Notes: generated by a model from the sequence alone, not told the origin. 64,000 bases of DNA from Streptomyces roseoviridis (GCF_039535235.1 NZ_BAAAWU010000001.1:2852001-2916000), one strand, 5' to 3'; numbered from the stretch's first letter, positions 24,690 through 34,844 are shown. A program made the numbers and translations.

Positions 24690-25645
24690 AGGTCCGCGAC
24701 CGCCATGCCGTACATCGCCGCCCACACCAGTCCGATGACGGCGAGCGGGCGGTCGCGCAGGACGACGTCCTCGGGTTCGCCCGCCGTGCCGCGGTCGGCG
24801 AAGACGGCGTAGCGCAGCACGGCGAGGACGAAGGCGACGACGGAGAGCTGACGCCACGGCAGCAGGGAGCCGGCGGCCACGCCACCGCTCTCCAGGGCCC
24901 ACAGGCAGTAGCCGAGGACGGCGACCCCGGCGGCGAGCTGCCAGACGAAGCGGAGGTAGCCGGTCGTGTACTGGGTGAGCAGCGCCCGGGTCGCGCCGCC
25001 GGCGGCCTCCATCTGCACGGCCTCGGAGTAGCGCTTGGCCGCGACCATGAAGAGCGCGCCGAAGCCCGTGGTGATGAGGAACCAGCGCGAGAGCGGGATC
25101 CCGAGCGCGATCCCGCCGGTCATGGCGCGCATGAGGAAGCCGGTGGTGACGACGGTGAGGTCGACGACGAGGACGTGCTTGAGGCGGACGCAGTAGGCGA
25201 GTTGCATCGCGAGGTACGCGGTGAGGAGCAGCGCCGTCATCGCGTTGCACAGCAGGGCGCTCGCGAGCGCCGCCCCGAGGCCGAGCACGGCGCCGGTGGC
25301 GTACGCGAGGGGTACGGGGACGAGGCCCGCGGCGACGGGGCGGTGCCGTTTCACGGGGTGGGCGCGGTCCGCCTCGGCGTCGCGGGCGTCGTTGACCAGG
25401 TAGACGGCGGAGGCGGCGGCCGTGAACAGGACGAAGACCAGGCCGAGCCGGGCCGCGCCGGGCCAGGAGTCGAGCCGGCCCGCGGCGAGAGGGGCCGCGA
25501 GGACGAGGGTGTTCTTCACCCACTGGCGCGGGCGGGCGGTCCGCACGAGGCCCCGGGCGACGGCGAGGGCTCCCGGCCGCCCCGGGTACCGGTGTGCTGC
25601 GGCGGGCGGGTCGAGGACGGCGATCCCGGTGGTGCGCTCAGCCAC
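24686..25645 (-). CDS. UbiA-family decaprenyl-phosphate phosphoribosyltransferase
   Basis: 319 residues from the GTG at 25645. About nine membrane helices with the UbiA metal-diphosphate motif NDARDAEADRAHPVKRHRPVAAG and the preceding LVRTARPRQWVKNTLVLAAPLA, typical of the Rv3806c group. That enzyme joins phosphoribosyl diphosphate to decaprenyl phosphate, the first committed step to decaprenyl-phosphoryl-arabinose. The second loop motif is YFVxxKR-like (FMVAAKRYSEAVQMEA). The start overlaps the PAP2 gene by 8 nt. The encoded set PAP2, UbiA, GtrA here and DprE1, DprE2 across the divergent promoter supports the pathway call. Confidence 0.85.
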   Translation of the reverse strand: MAERTTGIAVLDPPAAAHRYPGRPGALAVARGLVRTARPRQWVKNTLVLAAPLAAGRLDSWPGAARLGLVFVLFTAAASAVYLVNDARDAEADRAHPVKRHRPVAAGLVPVPLAYATGAVLGLGAALASALLCNAMTALLLTAYLAMQLAYCVRLKHVLVVDLTVVTTGFLMRAMTGGIALGIPLSRWFLITTGFGALFMVAAKRYSEAVQMEAAGGATRALLTQYTTGYLRFVWQLAAGVAVLGYCLWALESGGVAAGSLLPWRQLSVVAFVLAVLRYAVFADRGTAGEPEDVVLRDRPLAVIGLVWAAMYGMAVADL

Positions 25646-26216
25646 GGCGGCCTCCCCCGGTGGCCCCGGTGGCCCCGGCGCGCCCGCCGCTCCCCGTGGC
25701 CGCCCGGACCCACGCGCGGCCCGCCGTCGCGGTGGCGGCGCCGAGGAGCGCGCCCGCGGCGACGTCGCTCGGGTAGTGGACGCCGACGACGAGGCGGGAG
25801 AGGCACATCGCGGCGGCGGCCGGGACGGCGAGGTTCCGGGCGGGCGGGTGCAGGGCGGTGAAGGCGACGGCGGCCGCGGCGGCGGAGCCGGCGTGGGAGC
25901 TGGGGAAGGAGTGCCGGCCGAGGGTGCGCACCAGCGGCGCGTACGTCTCGGCGCACGGCCGGGGCCGTCGTACGACCTGTTTGACGGCCGAGCCCGCCAG
26001 GTGGGCGGCACCGATCAGGACGGTCGCGCGCAGCCAGCCGGCGCGGCGCGGCGGGTCCGCGGCCGCGGCGGTGAGCCCGGCGGCGAGCCAGAGCGCCGCG
26101 TGTTCGCCGCCGTGCGAGAGCGCGCGGGCGGCGGCCGCCACGGCCGGTCGCCGTCCGCAGGCGCGCAGCGCGGCCAGCACCCGGTGGTCGGCCACGGTCC
26201 CGTCCCGGTGTCGCAT
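25638..26216 (-). CDS. PAP2-superfamily membrane phosphatase
   Basis: 192 residues. The acid-phosphatase triad is intact: KQVVRRPRP, FPSSHAG, and SRLVVGVHYPSD with its catalytic His pair. Several membrane helices surround it. The corresponding mycobacterial gene Rv3807c next to Rv3806c is proposed to remove the 5-phosphate of decaprenyl-phosphoryl-ribose-5-phosphate, giving the substrate of DprE1. It is first gene of the minus-strand unit, with an 8-nt overlap into the UbiA gene. Confidence 0.87.
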   Translation of the reverse strand: MRHRDGTVADHRVLAALRACGRRPAVAAAARALSHGGEHAALWLAAGLTAAAADPPRRAGWLRATVLIGAAHLAGSAVKQVVRRPRPCAETYAPLVRTLGRHSFPSSHAGSAAAAAVAFTALHPPARNLAVPAAAAMCLSRLVVGVHYPSDVAAGALLGAATATAGRAWVRAATGSGGRAGATGATGGGRRG

Positions 26217-26368
26217 GAGTCTCGCCCGCCTCCCCGTGCTGCCGTCAACCAGGGGCGACTCTGACGCGCTGGGGCGTCGTACGGCTCGGGACTCTTTCCT
26301 GACACTCGTTTAATCACCCATTTCGACGAACCGCCCACCAATCCCGGCATAAGCGACAGTCACGACGA

Positions 26369-26374
26369 TACGGT
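26369..26374 (+). promoter_or_regulatory. Likely -10 box of leaderless dprE1-like transcript
   Basis: TACGGT ends 6 nt before the ATG at 26381, and no purine-rich ribosome site is present in front of that start. The 164-bp divergent region 26217-26380 also contains an AT-richer stretch near 26300-26330 that may serve the PAP2 side. No clear -35 was found. Confidence 0.45.
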
Positions 26375-26380
26375 CACCTC

Positions 26381-27757
26381 ATGGCTGCCGACACACACGC
26401 CGACGAGGACTTCGACACCCTCACCGGCTGGGGCCGCACCGCCCCCACCCTCGCCCGCGTGATCCGCCCCCGCACGTACGAGGAGGCCGCCGCCGCCGTC
26501 CGCGCGTGCGGCGCCCGCGGGTCGATCGCGCGCGGCCTCGGCCGGGCCTACGGCGACGCCGCCCAGAACGCCGGCGGCGCCGTGCTCGACATGACCGGGC
26601 TCGCCCGGATCCGTGCCGTGGACGCCGAGGCCGGGCTGGTCGTCTGCGACGCGGGCGTCAGCCTGCACCGCCTGATGGAGGCGCTGCTGCCGCTCGGCTG
26701 GTTCGTGCCCGTCACCCCCGGCACCCGGTACGTGACCGTCGGCGGGGCGCTCGGCGCCGACATCCACGGCAAGAACCACCACGTCTCCGGCTCCTTCTCG
26801 CGGCACGTCGTCTCCCTCGACCTGCTCACCGCCGACGGGGAGCTGCGGACGGTCGTCCCCGGCACGCCCCTGTTCGAGGCCACCGCCGGCGGCATGGGGC
26901 TGACCGGGGTGATCCTGTCCGTCACCCTCCGCCTGCTGCCCGTCGAGACCTCCCTGATGAGCGTCGACACCGAACGCGCCCGTGACCTCGACGACCTGAT
27001 GGCCCGTCTCACCGAGGGCGACCACCGCTACCGCTACTCCGTCGCGTGGATCGACCTGCTCGCGCGCGGCGCCTCGACCGGCCGCGCCGTCCTGACCCGC
27101 GGCGACCACGCCCCGTACGACGCCCTGCCGGTCCGCGCCCGCCGGGCCCGCCGCTCGCCGCTCGCCTTCCGGCCGGGGCAGCTGCCGGCGGCGCCCGCGT
27201 ACGTCCCCGAGGGGCTGCTCGGCCGCACGGGCGTGAGCCTGTTCAACGAGCTCTGGTACCGCAAGGCCCCCCGCCGCTCCACCGGCCGCCTCCAGCGGCT
27301 CTCCTCCTTCTTCCACCCCCTCGACGGGGTCCCGCACTGGAACCGGCTGTACGGGCGCGGCGGCTTCGTGCAGTACCAGTTCGTCGTCGGGTACGGGCAG
27401 GAGGAGACCCTGCGCCGGGTCGTACGGCGGATCGCGAGCCGCGGCTGCCCGTCCTTCCTCGCCGTGCTGAAGCGCTTCGGCGAGGCGGACCCCGGCTGGC
27501 TGTCCTTCCCGCTGCCCGGCTGGACCCTCGCCCTCGACATCCCGGCCTCGCTCAGCGGCCTCGGCGCCTTCCTGGACGAGCTGGACGAGGAGGTCGTCGC
27601 CGCCGGCGGCCGGGTGTACCTCGCCAAGGACTCGCGGCTGCGGCCCGAACTGCTCGCCGCGATGTACCCGCGGCTCGCCGACTTCCGCGAGCTGCGGGCC
27701 GCCCTCGACCCGCGGTCCGTCTTCGTCTCTGACCTGGCCCGTCGCCTCGACCTCTAG
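26381..27757 (+). CDS. dprE1: DprE1-like decaprenylphosphoryl-ribose 2'-oxidase (FAD)
   Basis: 458 residues, very close in motif order to Mycobacterium DprE1: LTGWGRTAPTLARVIRP at the start, GSIARGLGRAYGDAAQNAGG, VTPGTRYVTVGGALGADIHGKNHH (FAD site), LWYRKAPRRSTG, FHPLDGVPHWNRLYG, FVQYQFVVG and VYLAKDSRLRPE. Lys416 matches the catalytic Lys418. The cysteine targeted by benzothiazinones (Cys387) is Ala384 here. The enzyme oxidises decaprenyl-phosphoryl-ribose to the 2'-keto intermediate, which DprE2 (9 nt downstream) then reduces. Symbol given by similarity to the mycobacterial gene. Confidence 0.9.
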   Translation: MAADTHADEDFDTLTGWGRTAPTLARVIRPRTYEEAAAAVRACGARGSIARGLGRAYGDAAQNAGGAVLDMTGLARIRAVDAEAGLVVCDAGVSLHRLMEALLPLGWFVPVTPGTRYVTVGGALGADIHGKNHHVSGSFSRHVVSLDLLTADGELRTVVPGTPLFEATAGGMGLTGVILSVTLRLLPVETSLMSVDTERARDLDDLMARLTEGDHRYRYSVAWIDLLARGASTGRAVLTRGDHAPYDALPVRARRARRSPLAFRPGQLPAAPAYVPEGLLGRTGVSLFNELWYRKAPRRSTGRLQRLSSFFHPLDGVPHWNRLYGRGGFVQYQFVVGYGQEETLRRVVRRIASRGCPSFLAVLKRFGEADPGWLSFPLPGWTLALDIPASLSGLGAFLDELDEEVVAAGGRVYLAKDSRLRPELLAAMYPRLADFRELRAALDPRSVFVSDLARRLDL

Positions 27758-27766
27758 GAGATCGCC

Positions 27767-28522
27767 GTGAAGGACGCCTTCGGCGCCCCCCAGTCCCTGC
27801 TCGTTCTCGGCGGCACCTCCGAGATCGGGCTCGCCACCGCGCGCCGGCTGATCGCCCGCCGCACCCGCACGGTGTGGCTGGCCGGGCGCCCCTCCCCCGC
27901 CCTGACCGCCGCCGCGGAGTCGCTGCGCGCGCTCGGCGCCGAGGTGCACACCGTGCCGTTCGACGCCCTGGACACCGAGTCCCACGAGGAGCGGCTCGGC
28001 AAGCTCTTCACGGAGGGCGACATCGACATGGTGCTGCTCGCCTTCGGCGTCCTCGGCGACCAGGCGCGCGACGAGGCCGACCCGCTCGCCGCCGTCCGGG
28101 TCGCCCAGACCAACTACACGGGAGCGGTCTCGGCCGGTCTGGTCTGCGCCCAGGCCCTCCAGGCGCAGGGGCACGGTTCGCTGGTGGTGCTGTCGTCGGT
28201 GGCCGGCGAGCGGGCCCGGCGGGCCAACTTCATCTACGGCTCCTCCAAGGCCGGGCTCGACGCCTTCGCGCAGGGCCTCGGGGACGCGCTGCACGGCACC
28301 GGGGTGCACGTGATGGTGGTGCGGCCCGGCTTCGTCCGCTCGAAGATGACCGAGGGCCTGGCGGAGGCGCCGCTGGCGACCACCCCGGAGGCGGTCGCGA
28401 CGGCCATCGAGCTGGGACTGCGGCGCCGCTCGGAGACGGTGTGGGTGCCGGGCACGCTGCGGATGGTGATGGCGGCGCTGCGACACGTACCGAGGCCGCT
28501 GTTCCGGCGCCTTCCGGTGTGA
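27767..28522 (+). CDS. dprE2: DprE2-like decaprenylphosphoryl-2-keto-erythro-pentose reductase (SDR)
   Basis: 251 residues. Short-chain dehydrogenase with LLVLGGTSEIGLATARRL (NAD(P) site), AFGVLGDQARDE, LVVLSSVAGERARRANFIYGSSKAGLDAF (Ser and YxxxK catalytic residues) and VRPGFVRSKMTEGL. The N-terminal GGTSEIG and the ERARRANFIYGSSKA block are characteristic of DprE2. It would complete epimerisation to decaprenyl-phosphoryl-arabinose. The GTG at 27767 has TAGGAG 7 nt upstream. It is co-transcribed with dprE1. Confidence 0.88.
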   Translation: MKDAFGAPQSLLVLGGTSEIGLATARRLIARRTRTVWLAGRPSPALTAAAESLRALGAEVHTVPFDALDTESHEERLGKLFTEGDIDMVLLAFGVLGDQARDEADPLAAVRVAQTNYTGAVSAGLVCAQALQAQGHGSLVVLSSVAGERARRANFIYGSSKAGLDAFAQGLGDALHGTGVHVMVVRPGFVRSKMTEGLAEAPLATTPEAVATAIELGLRRRSETVWVPGTLRMVMAALRHVPRPLFRRLPV

Positions 28523-28622
28523 GGCCGGCCCCCGGGGGAGCCGCTGATCCGGCCGCCTGCCGATGTGAGGCCGAGCCCCCGGGGGGAGCCGCTGTTCCGG
28601 CCCCTGGCGGTGTGGGGCCGGC
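28519..28622. repeat. Direct repeat of about 46 bp, two full and one partial copy
   Basis: Units begin GTGAGGCC at 28519 and 28565, and GTGGGGCC at 28612. Each full unit has a CCCCCGGGGG core and the block GAGCCGCTG-TCCGGCC. The first copy starts inside the dprE2 stop codon region and the array runs to the 2H phosphoesterase stop. Each unit can form a small hairpin, so the array may serve as a convergent terminator. Confidence 0.7.
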
Positions 28623-29219
28623 TCAGCGCGCGGGAGACGCGGCCGGGCTCTCGACCGGGCTTCCGCCCTGGGCCGGGACGGCCGAGGCGGTCCGGCCGCT
28701 GCCGAACTCGTAGTCGTAGAGCTTGCGCCACACCTCGTCGGCGCCCTGCTCGTACAGCGCGAAGGAGCGACAGGTCCACTGCGCCGTGTAACCGGCCAGC
28801 TCCTCGAAGGCGCGGTCCATCGCCGCGTCGGGGATGCCGTGGGCGACGGTGACGTGCGGGTGGTACGGGAACTGCAGCTCGCGCGGGACCGGGCCGGCCT
28901 CGTCGCGGATGCGCTGCTGGAGCCGGTCGCAGCCGAGGGCGCCCTCGACGAGCTTCACGAAGACGACCGGGGACAGCGGCCGGAACGTTCCGGTGCCTTC
29001 CAGGCGCATCGTGAACGGGTCGCTGACCGCCGCGATCCCGGCGAGGTGCGCCTCGATCCCGGGCAGCCGCTCCCGGTCCACCTCGGTCGGCGGGAGCAGC
29101 GTGACATGGGTGGGAATGCCGTGCGCGGCGGGATCCCCGAAGCCCGCGCGCCGCTCCTGGAGCAGGCTGCCGTGAGGCTCCGGGACCGCGATCGAGACAC
29201 CGATCGTTACGGTCCCCAC
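28623..29219 (-). CDS. 2'-5' RNA ligase / 2H phosphoesterase family protein
   Basis: 198 residues from the GTG at 29219 (VGTVTIGVSIAVPEP). Two HxT/S-type motifs, IPTHVTLLPP (about 40) and YHPHVTVAHG (about 128), define the 2H superfamily, whose members cleave or join 2'-5' or cyclic phosphodiester bonds. FGDPAAHGIP and TFRPLSPVVFVKL fill the typical spacing. The last 25 residues are a Ser/Pro/Ala tail overlapping repeat-derived DNA. The start lies 110 nt after the trpS stop; it probably belongs to the same transcription unit, but its own promoter cannot be excluded. Confidence 0.82.
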   Translation of the reverse strand: MGTVTIGVSIAVPEPHGSLLQERRAGFGDPAAHGIPTHVTLLPPTEVDRERLPGIEAHLAGIAAVSDPFTMRLEGTGTFRPLSPVVFVKLVEGALGCDRLQQRIRDEAGPVPRELQFPYHPHVTVAHGIPDAAMDRAFEELAGYTAQWTCRSFALYEQGADEVWRKLYDYEFGSGRTASAVPAQGGSPVESPAASPAR

Positions 29220-29329
29220 TCGTTCTCCTCCATCGTCCCTCGTCGTCCGTCGTCGTCCGCCGGCACCCGTGTGGTGGTGCCGCCGCCAGTGTGCGGCCTG
29301 CACCACCCTTTCGGCCAGGGTCCTCGGAC

Positions 29330-31066
<1,737 letters not shown>

Positions 31067-31074
<8 letters not shown>

Positions 31075-31849
31075 CCGGGAGGGCGGGCTGCCGAAGGAGC
31101 TGCGGGAGCTGGGGCGCCGGCTGCCGGTGCCGGACGTGGACGGCGGGACGATGGCCGAGCGGGTGCTGGCCCAGCTGCTCGCCGAGCGCGTGCCCCCGCC
31201 GGCTCCGCCTCCGCGCCGCCTCGCCTGGCTGCGGGACCGCTGGAAGCGGCTGCTCGCCGCGTTCTCCGGGTTGCTGGTGGTGCTGGTGCTGACGCCGCCG
31301 GTGCGGGCCGGGGTGGTCGAGTGGCTGGGCTTCGGCGGGGTCGACGTGCGGTACGAGCCGGGTGCGCGGCCCGCACCGGGAGCACCGGTGCCGGGCTGCC
31401 CGGCCGGCGGCCCCGGGCTGAGCGTCGCGGAGGCCGGACGGCGGGCCGGGTTCACGCCGGTGCTGCCGCGGGCGCTGGGTGCGCCGGACGCGGTGACCGT
31501 CACGGGGGCCGGGCCGCGCGCGGTGGTCGGCCTGTGCTGGCGGGCCGGGGAAGGCAGCGTGGTGCGGCTCGACGTCTTCCCGGGCAGCCTCGACCTGGGC
31601 TTCGCGAAGTCGGTGCGCTCCCCTCCTCAGGGGGTGGCGCTGCCGGACGGGACGGAGGCGTACTGGTTCGCCCGGCCGCACCTGCTGACCTTCCCGCTGA
31701 CGGACCCGGCCGGCGGCAGCTGGACCGCTTCGACCCGCACGGCGGGCCCCACGCTTCTGTGGACCGGGAACGGGGGCGCGCTGACCCTCCGCCTGGAGGG
31801 GGTGGCGGACCGGGCGGAGGCGATACGGATCGCGGGCTCGGTTCCGTAG
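31067..31849 (+). CDS. Membrane protein coupled to ECF sigma factor (putative anti-sigma)
   Basis: 260 residues from the ATG at 31067, preceded by GGAGGAAGGGGGTGAGGAG. The cytoplasmic N-terminus (DREGGLPKELRELGRRLPVPDVDGGTMAERVLAQLLAERV) is followed by a basic stop-transfer segment (RLAWLRDRWKR) and one helix near 68-85 (LLAAFSGLLVVLVLTPPVRA). The external domain contains FARPHLLTFPLTDPAGGSW. There is no zinc anti-sigma motif. The anti-sigma role is inferred from the overlap with the sigma gene and the topology. Confidence 0.75.
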
Positions 31850-31992
31850 CGGCCGGGCCCGCTCCGGACGGCCGCCGTGGGTGTTTCCACAGTGGCGGGC
31901 GCGCCGTCGCGCAGGTTTCCCCGTCCGGTATCCGAGCGACGATAAGAAAGGGGAGCCACACCCGCCCCTCCCGCAGGACGAACGGAGATCCC

Positions 31993-33198
31993 GTGTCGAG
32001 GACGCAAGACGAGATCGCTGCCGCGGACGCGCACAGCGCCCACAACTACCACCCGCTGCCGGTGGTGGTCGCCACCGCCGAAGGGGCGTGGATGACCGAT
32101 GTCGAGGGGCGCCGCTTCCTCGACCTGCTCGCCGGGTACTCGGCGCTGAACTTCGGCCACGGCAACCGGCGCCTCATCGACGCCGCCAGGGCCCAGCTGG
32201 AGCGGGTGACGCTCACCTCGCGCGCCTTCCAGCACGACCGGTTCGCCGAGTTCTGCGCGCGCCTGGCCGAGCTGTGCGGCAAGGAGATGGTGCTGCCGAT
32301 GAACACGGGGGCGGAGGCCGTGGAGACGGCGGTGAAGACCGCCCGCAAGTGGGGGTACGAGGTGAAGGGCGTGCCGGACGGGCACGCGAAGATCGTGGTG
32401 GCGGCCAACAACTTCCACGGCCGGACCACGACGATCGTCAGCTTCTCCACGGACCACGAGGCGCGCGACCATTACGGCCCCTACACGCCGGGGTTCGAGA
32501 TCGTGCCGTACGGGGACCTGACCGCGCTGGAGAGCGCAGTCACGGAGAACACCGTGGCGGTGCTGCTGGAACCGATCCAGGGGGAGGCGGGGGTCCTGGT
32601 CCCGCCGGCCGGTTATCTGCGCGGGGTGCGGGAGCTGACGACCCGGCGGAACGTGCTGTTCATGGCGGACGAGATCCAGTCGGGCCTGGGCCGCACGGGG
32701 AAGACCTTCGCGTGCGAGCACGAGGACGTGGTGCCGGACGTCTACATCCTCGGCAAGGCGCTCGGCGGCGGCGTGGTGCCGGTGTCGGCGGTGGTCGCGG
32801 ACGCGGACGTGCTCGGGGTGTTCCGGCCCGGGGAGCACGGGTCGACCTTCGGGGGCAATCCGCTGGCCTGTGCGGTGGGCCTGGAGGTGATCGCGATGCT
32901 GCGCACCGGCGAGTACCAGCAGCGGGCGACCGAGCTGGGCGAGCACCTGCACGCGGAGCTGGGCCTGCTGGTGGGCGGCGGGGCCGTGGAGGCGGTGCGC
33001 GGGCGCGGCCTGTGGGCGGGCGTGGACATCGTCCCCGCGAAGGGCACGGGCCGGGAGATCTCGGAACGGCTGATGGAGCGGGGCGTGCTGGTGAAGGACA
33101 CCCACGGCTCGACGATCCGCATCGCGCCGCCGCTGGTGATCGGCAAGGAGGACCTGGACTGGGGCCTGGAACAGCTCCGGGCGGTTCTGTCGGCCTGA
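31993..33198 (+). CDS. rocD: Ornithine aminotransferase
   Basis: 401 residues. Class III PLP aminotransferase: YHPLPVVVATAEGAWMTDVEGRRFLDLLAGYSALNFGH, MNTGAEAVETAVKTARKWGY, NNFHGRTTTIVSFS, EPIQGEAGV, ADEIQSGLGRTGK, and the PLP lysine in YILGKALGGGVVPVSAV. The whole pattern fits ornithine-delta-transaminase, which converts ornithine and 2-oxoglutarate to glutamate semialdehyde and glutamate. The GTG at 31993 follows ACGGAGATCCC. Monocistronic; a 17-bp hairpin terminates it. No other arginine-catabolism gene is adjacent. Confidence 0.92.
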   Translation: MSRTQDEIAAADAHSAHNYHPLPVVVATAEGAWMTDVEGRRFLDLLAGYSALNFGHGNRRLIDAARAQLERVTLTSRAFQHDRFAEFCARLAELCGKEMVLPMNTGAEAVETAVKTARKWGYEVKGVPDGHAKIVVAANNFHGRTTTIVSFSTDHEARDHYGPYTPGFEIVPYGDLTALESAVTENTVAVLLEPIQGEAGVLVPPAGYLRGVRELTTRRNVLFMADEIQSGLGRTGKTFACEHEDVVPDVYILGKALGGGVVPVSAVVADADVLGVFRPGEHGSTFGGNPLACAVGLEVIAMLRTGEYQQRATELGEHLHAELGLLVGGGAVEAVRGRGLWAGVDIVPAKGTGREISERLMERGVLVKDTHGSTIRIAPPLVIGKEDLDWGLEQLRAVLSA

Positions 33199-33205
33199 GC
33201 CGCCA

Positions 33206-33249
33206 GGCGCCGCACCGGCCGGCGGGCACCCACCGGCCGGTGCGGCGCC
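33206..33249 (+). terminator. Hairpin terminator downstream of rocD
   Basis: Perfect 17-bp stem, left arm 33206-33222 and right arm 33233-33249, built from GGCGCCGCACCGGCCGG and its complement, loop 10 nt. It begins 7 nt after the rocD stop and faces the convergent 33363-34553 gene. Confidence 0.8.
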
Positions 33250-33362
33250 GAGCGTGGGCGGGGACCGGTGGGGGCCGGCGGGCTCCGACGGCCGGGGCCC
33301 GGGCCCGTGGTACCGGCTCCGCGGGACGGCGCCCGCGAGCAGGCCCGGTCCGGGCGCCCGCG

Positions 33363-34553
33363 TCAGAGGATGACGTGCGGGATGAAGCGGGCGTACTCGT
33401 CCGTGACGAGGCCCGCCGACTCCCGGATGCCGAGCCCCGCCGACTCGTCCCCGACGGTCCACGCGCCGAGCACCACCCGGTTGCCGTCGAAGTCGGGCAG
33501 CGGGGCCAGCTCCTGGTAGCAGCAGGGCTCCTCGCGCCGCACCGGCTCGGCACCCGGCTCGTGGAGGGTGACGCCGGCGCCCTCCCGGCCGAGCAGCGGC
33601 TTGGCGACGTAGCCGGGGCCGCCGGCGGCGGCGAGTTCGCGCGGGCCGTCGAGGTAGGCGGGCAGCAGGTTGGGGTGGCCCGGGTTCAGCTCCCACAGGA
33701 TCGCGAGGAGCGCCTTGTTGGACAGCAGCATCTTCCAGGCCGGCTCGATCCAGCAGGTGGTGCCGGTGCCGCCGCCGTTGTCGAGGGTGTCGAGGACGTA
33801 CGGGCCGAAGCGGTCCGTGGTCAGCCACTCCCAGGGATAGAGCTTGAAGCAGGCCCGGATGAACCGCAGCCGGTCGTCCACGAAGCGGCCGGAGATCCGG
33901 TCCCAGCCGATCCGCTCGACGGAGAGCGCCTCCGTGTCGAGACCGGCCTGCTGGGCGGTCTCGCGCAGATACGCGACGGTCATCAGGTCCTCGCCGAGTT
34001 CGTCGCCCTCGGAGTGCACGAAGTGGACCGGGCTGCCGGGCGGCAGCAGGTGCGCCTGCCGCTTCCAGGCGTCGACGAGCCGTTCGTGGAGGGAGTTCCA
34101 CTGGTCGGCGCCGGGGAAGCGCTCCTCCATCCAGAACCACTGCGGGCTCGCGGCCTCCACCAGGGAGGTGGGCGTGTCGGCGTTGTACTCCAGCATCTTG
34201 GCCGGGCCCGTACCGTCGTAGCGGAGGTCGAAGCGCCCGTAGAGGGTGGGGAGTTCGGCCCGGCGGCGCCAGGCCTCGGTGACCCGGGCGACGAGCCGGG
34301 GGTCGGTGATGCCAAGCTCGGCGAAACGATCCTTCTCGACGATGTGGGCCGCCGCCGCGAGACACAGCGCGTGCAGCTCCTCGACGACCTCCTCCAGGGC
34401 CTCGACCTCGGGCAGGCTGAAGGAGTAGTAGGCGCTCTCGTCCCAGTAGGGCCGCAGCGAGCCGTCGGGGTAGCGGGTCAACGGATAGATCAGCCCCTGC
34501 TCCTCGACCGTTTCCTGCCAGCCGGGGCGCGGCTCGATGGTGTGGCGCTCCAT
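33363..34553 (-). CDS. Glutathionylspermidine-synthase-like ATP-grasp ligase
   Basis: 396 residues. YGRFDLRYDGTGPAKMLEYNADTPTSLVEA, FVHSEGDELGEDL, TCWIEPAWKMLLSNKALLAILWEL, GYVAKPLLGREGAGVTL and LGAWTVGDESAGLGIRES follow the order of the preATP-grasp and ATP-grasp domains of the glutathionylspermidine synthase C-terminal family (E. coli YgiC/YjfC type). Stand-alone members of this family have no proven amidase or glutathione function, and actinomycetes use mycothiol, so the true substrate is unknown. The small lipoprotein gene 6 nt upstream mirrors the ygiB-ygiC pair. Confidence 0.85.
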   Translation of the reverse strand: MERHTIEPRPGWQETVEEQGLIYPLTRYPDGSLRPYWDESAYYSFSLPEVEALEEVVEELHALCLAAAAHIVEKDRFAELGITDPRLVARVTEAWRRRAELPTLYGRFDLRYDGTGPAKMLEYNADTPTSLVEAASPQWFWMEERFPGADQWNSLHERLVDAWKRQAHLLPPGSPVHFVHSEGDELGEDLMTVAYLRETAQQAGLDTEALSVERIGWDRISGRFVDDRLRFIRACFKLYPWEWLTTDRFGPYVLDTLDNGGGTGTTCWIEPAWKMLLSNKALLAILWELNPGHPNLLPAYLDGPRELAAAGGPGYVAKPLLGREGAGVTLHEPGAEPVRREEPCCYQELAPLPDFDGNRVVLGAWTVGDESAGLGIRESAGLVTDEYARFIPHVIL

Positions 34554-34559
34554 GCGGGA

Positions 34560-34844
34560 TCAGCCGCCGGAGGAGGAGGATCCGCCGCCGAAGCCGCCGC
34601 TGTCGACGGCCGACTTGTCGAAGCTGCCGCCGCTGGCCCGCCCGCCGCTGACCGATCCGCCGTAGTAGTAGCGGCCGCTCGTGGACGAGCCGTCACCACT
34701 GGAGTCGCACTTGTAGTCCGGCAGTTCCTTGTAGGTGACCGGGTCGACGCAGCGGCGGTCGGGTTCCGAGCCGCATGCGGTGAGCGTGGCCGCGAGCACG
34801 CTCACGCCGCCGAGCACCACCGTGCCGGACCTCAGTCTGCGCAT
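34560..34844 (-). CDS. Small Ser/Gly-rich lipoprotein paired with ATP-grasp ligase
   Basis: 94 residues. MRRLRSGTVVLGGVSVLAATLTACGSEPD is a signal peptide with an LTAC lipobox (Cys24). The mature part has a short Cys-containing segment (RRCVDPVTYKELPDYKCDSSGDG) and then a Ser/Gly/Tyr-rich tail. Gene order and spacing (6 nt) match E. coli ygiB-ygiC, where YgiB is also a small lipoprotein with a Ser/Gly-rich C-terminus. It may be a surface partner or substrate of the ligase (inference). Confidence 0.75.
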   Translation of the reverse strand: MRRLRSGTVVLGGVSVLAATLTACGSEPDRRCVDPVTYKELPDYKCDSSGDGSSTSGRYYYGGSVSGGRASGGSFDKSAVDSGGFGGGSSSSGG

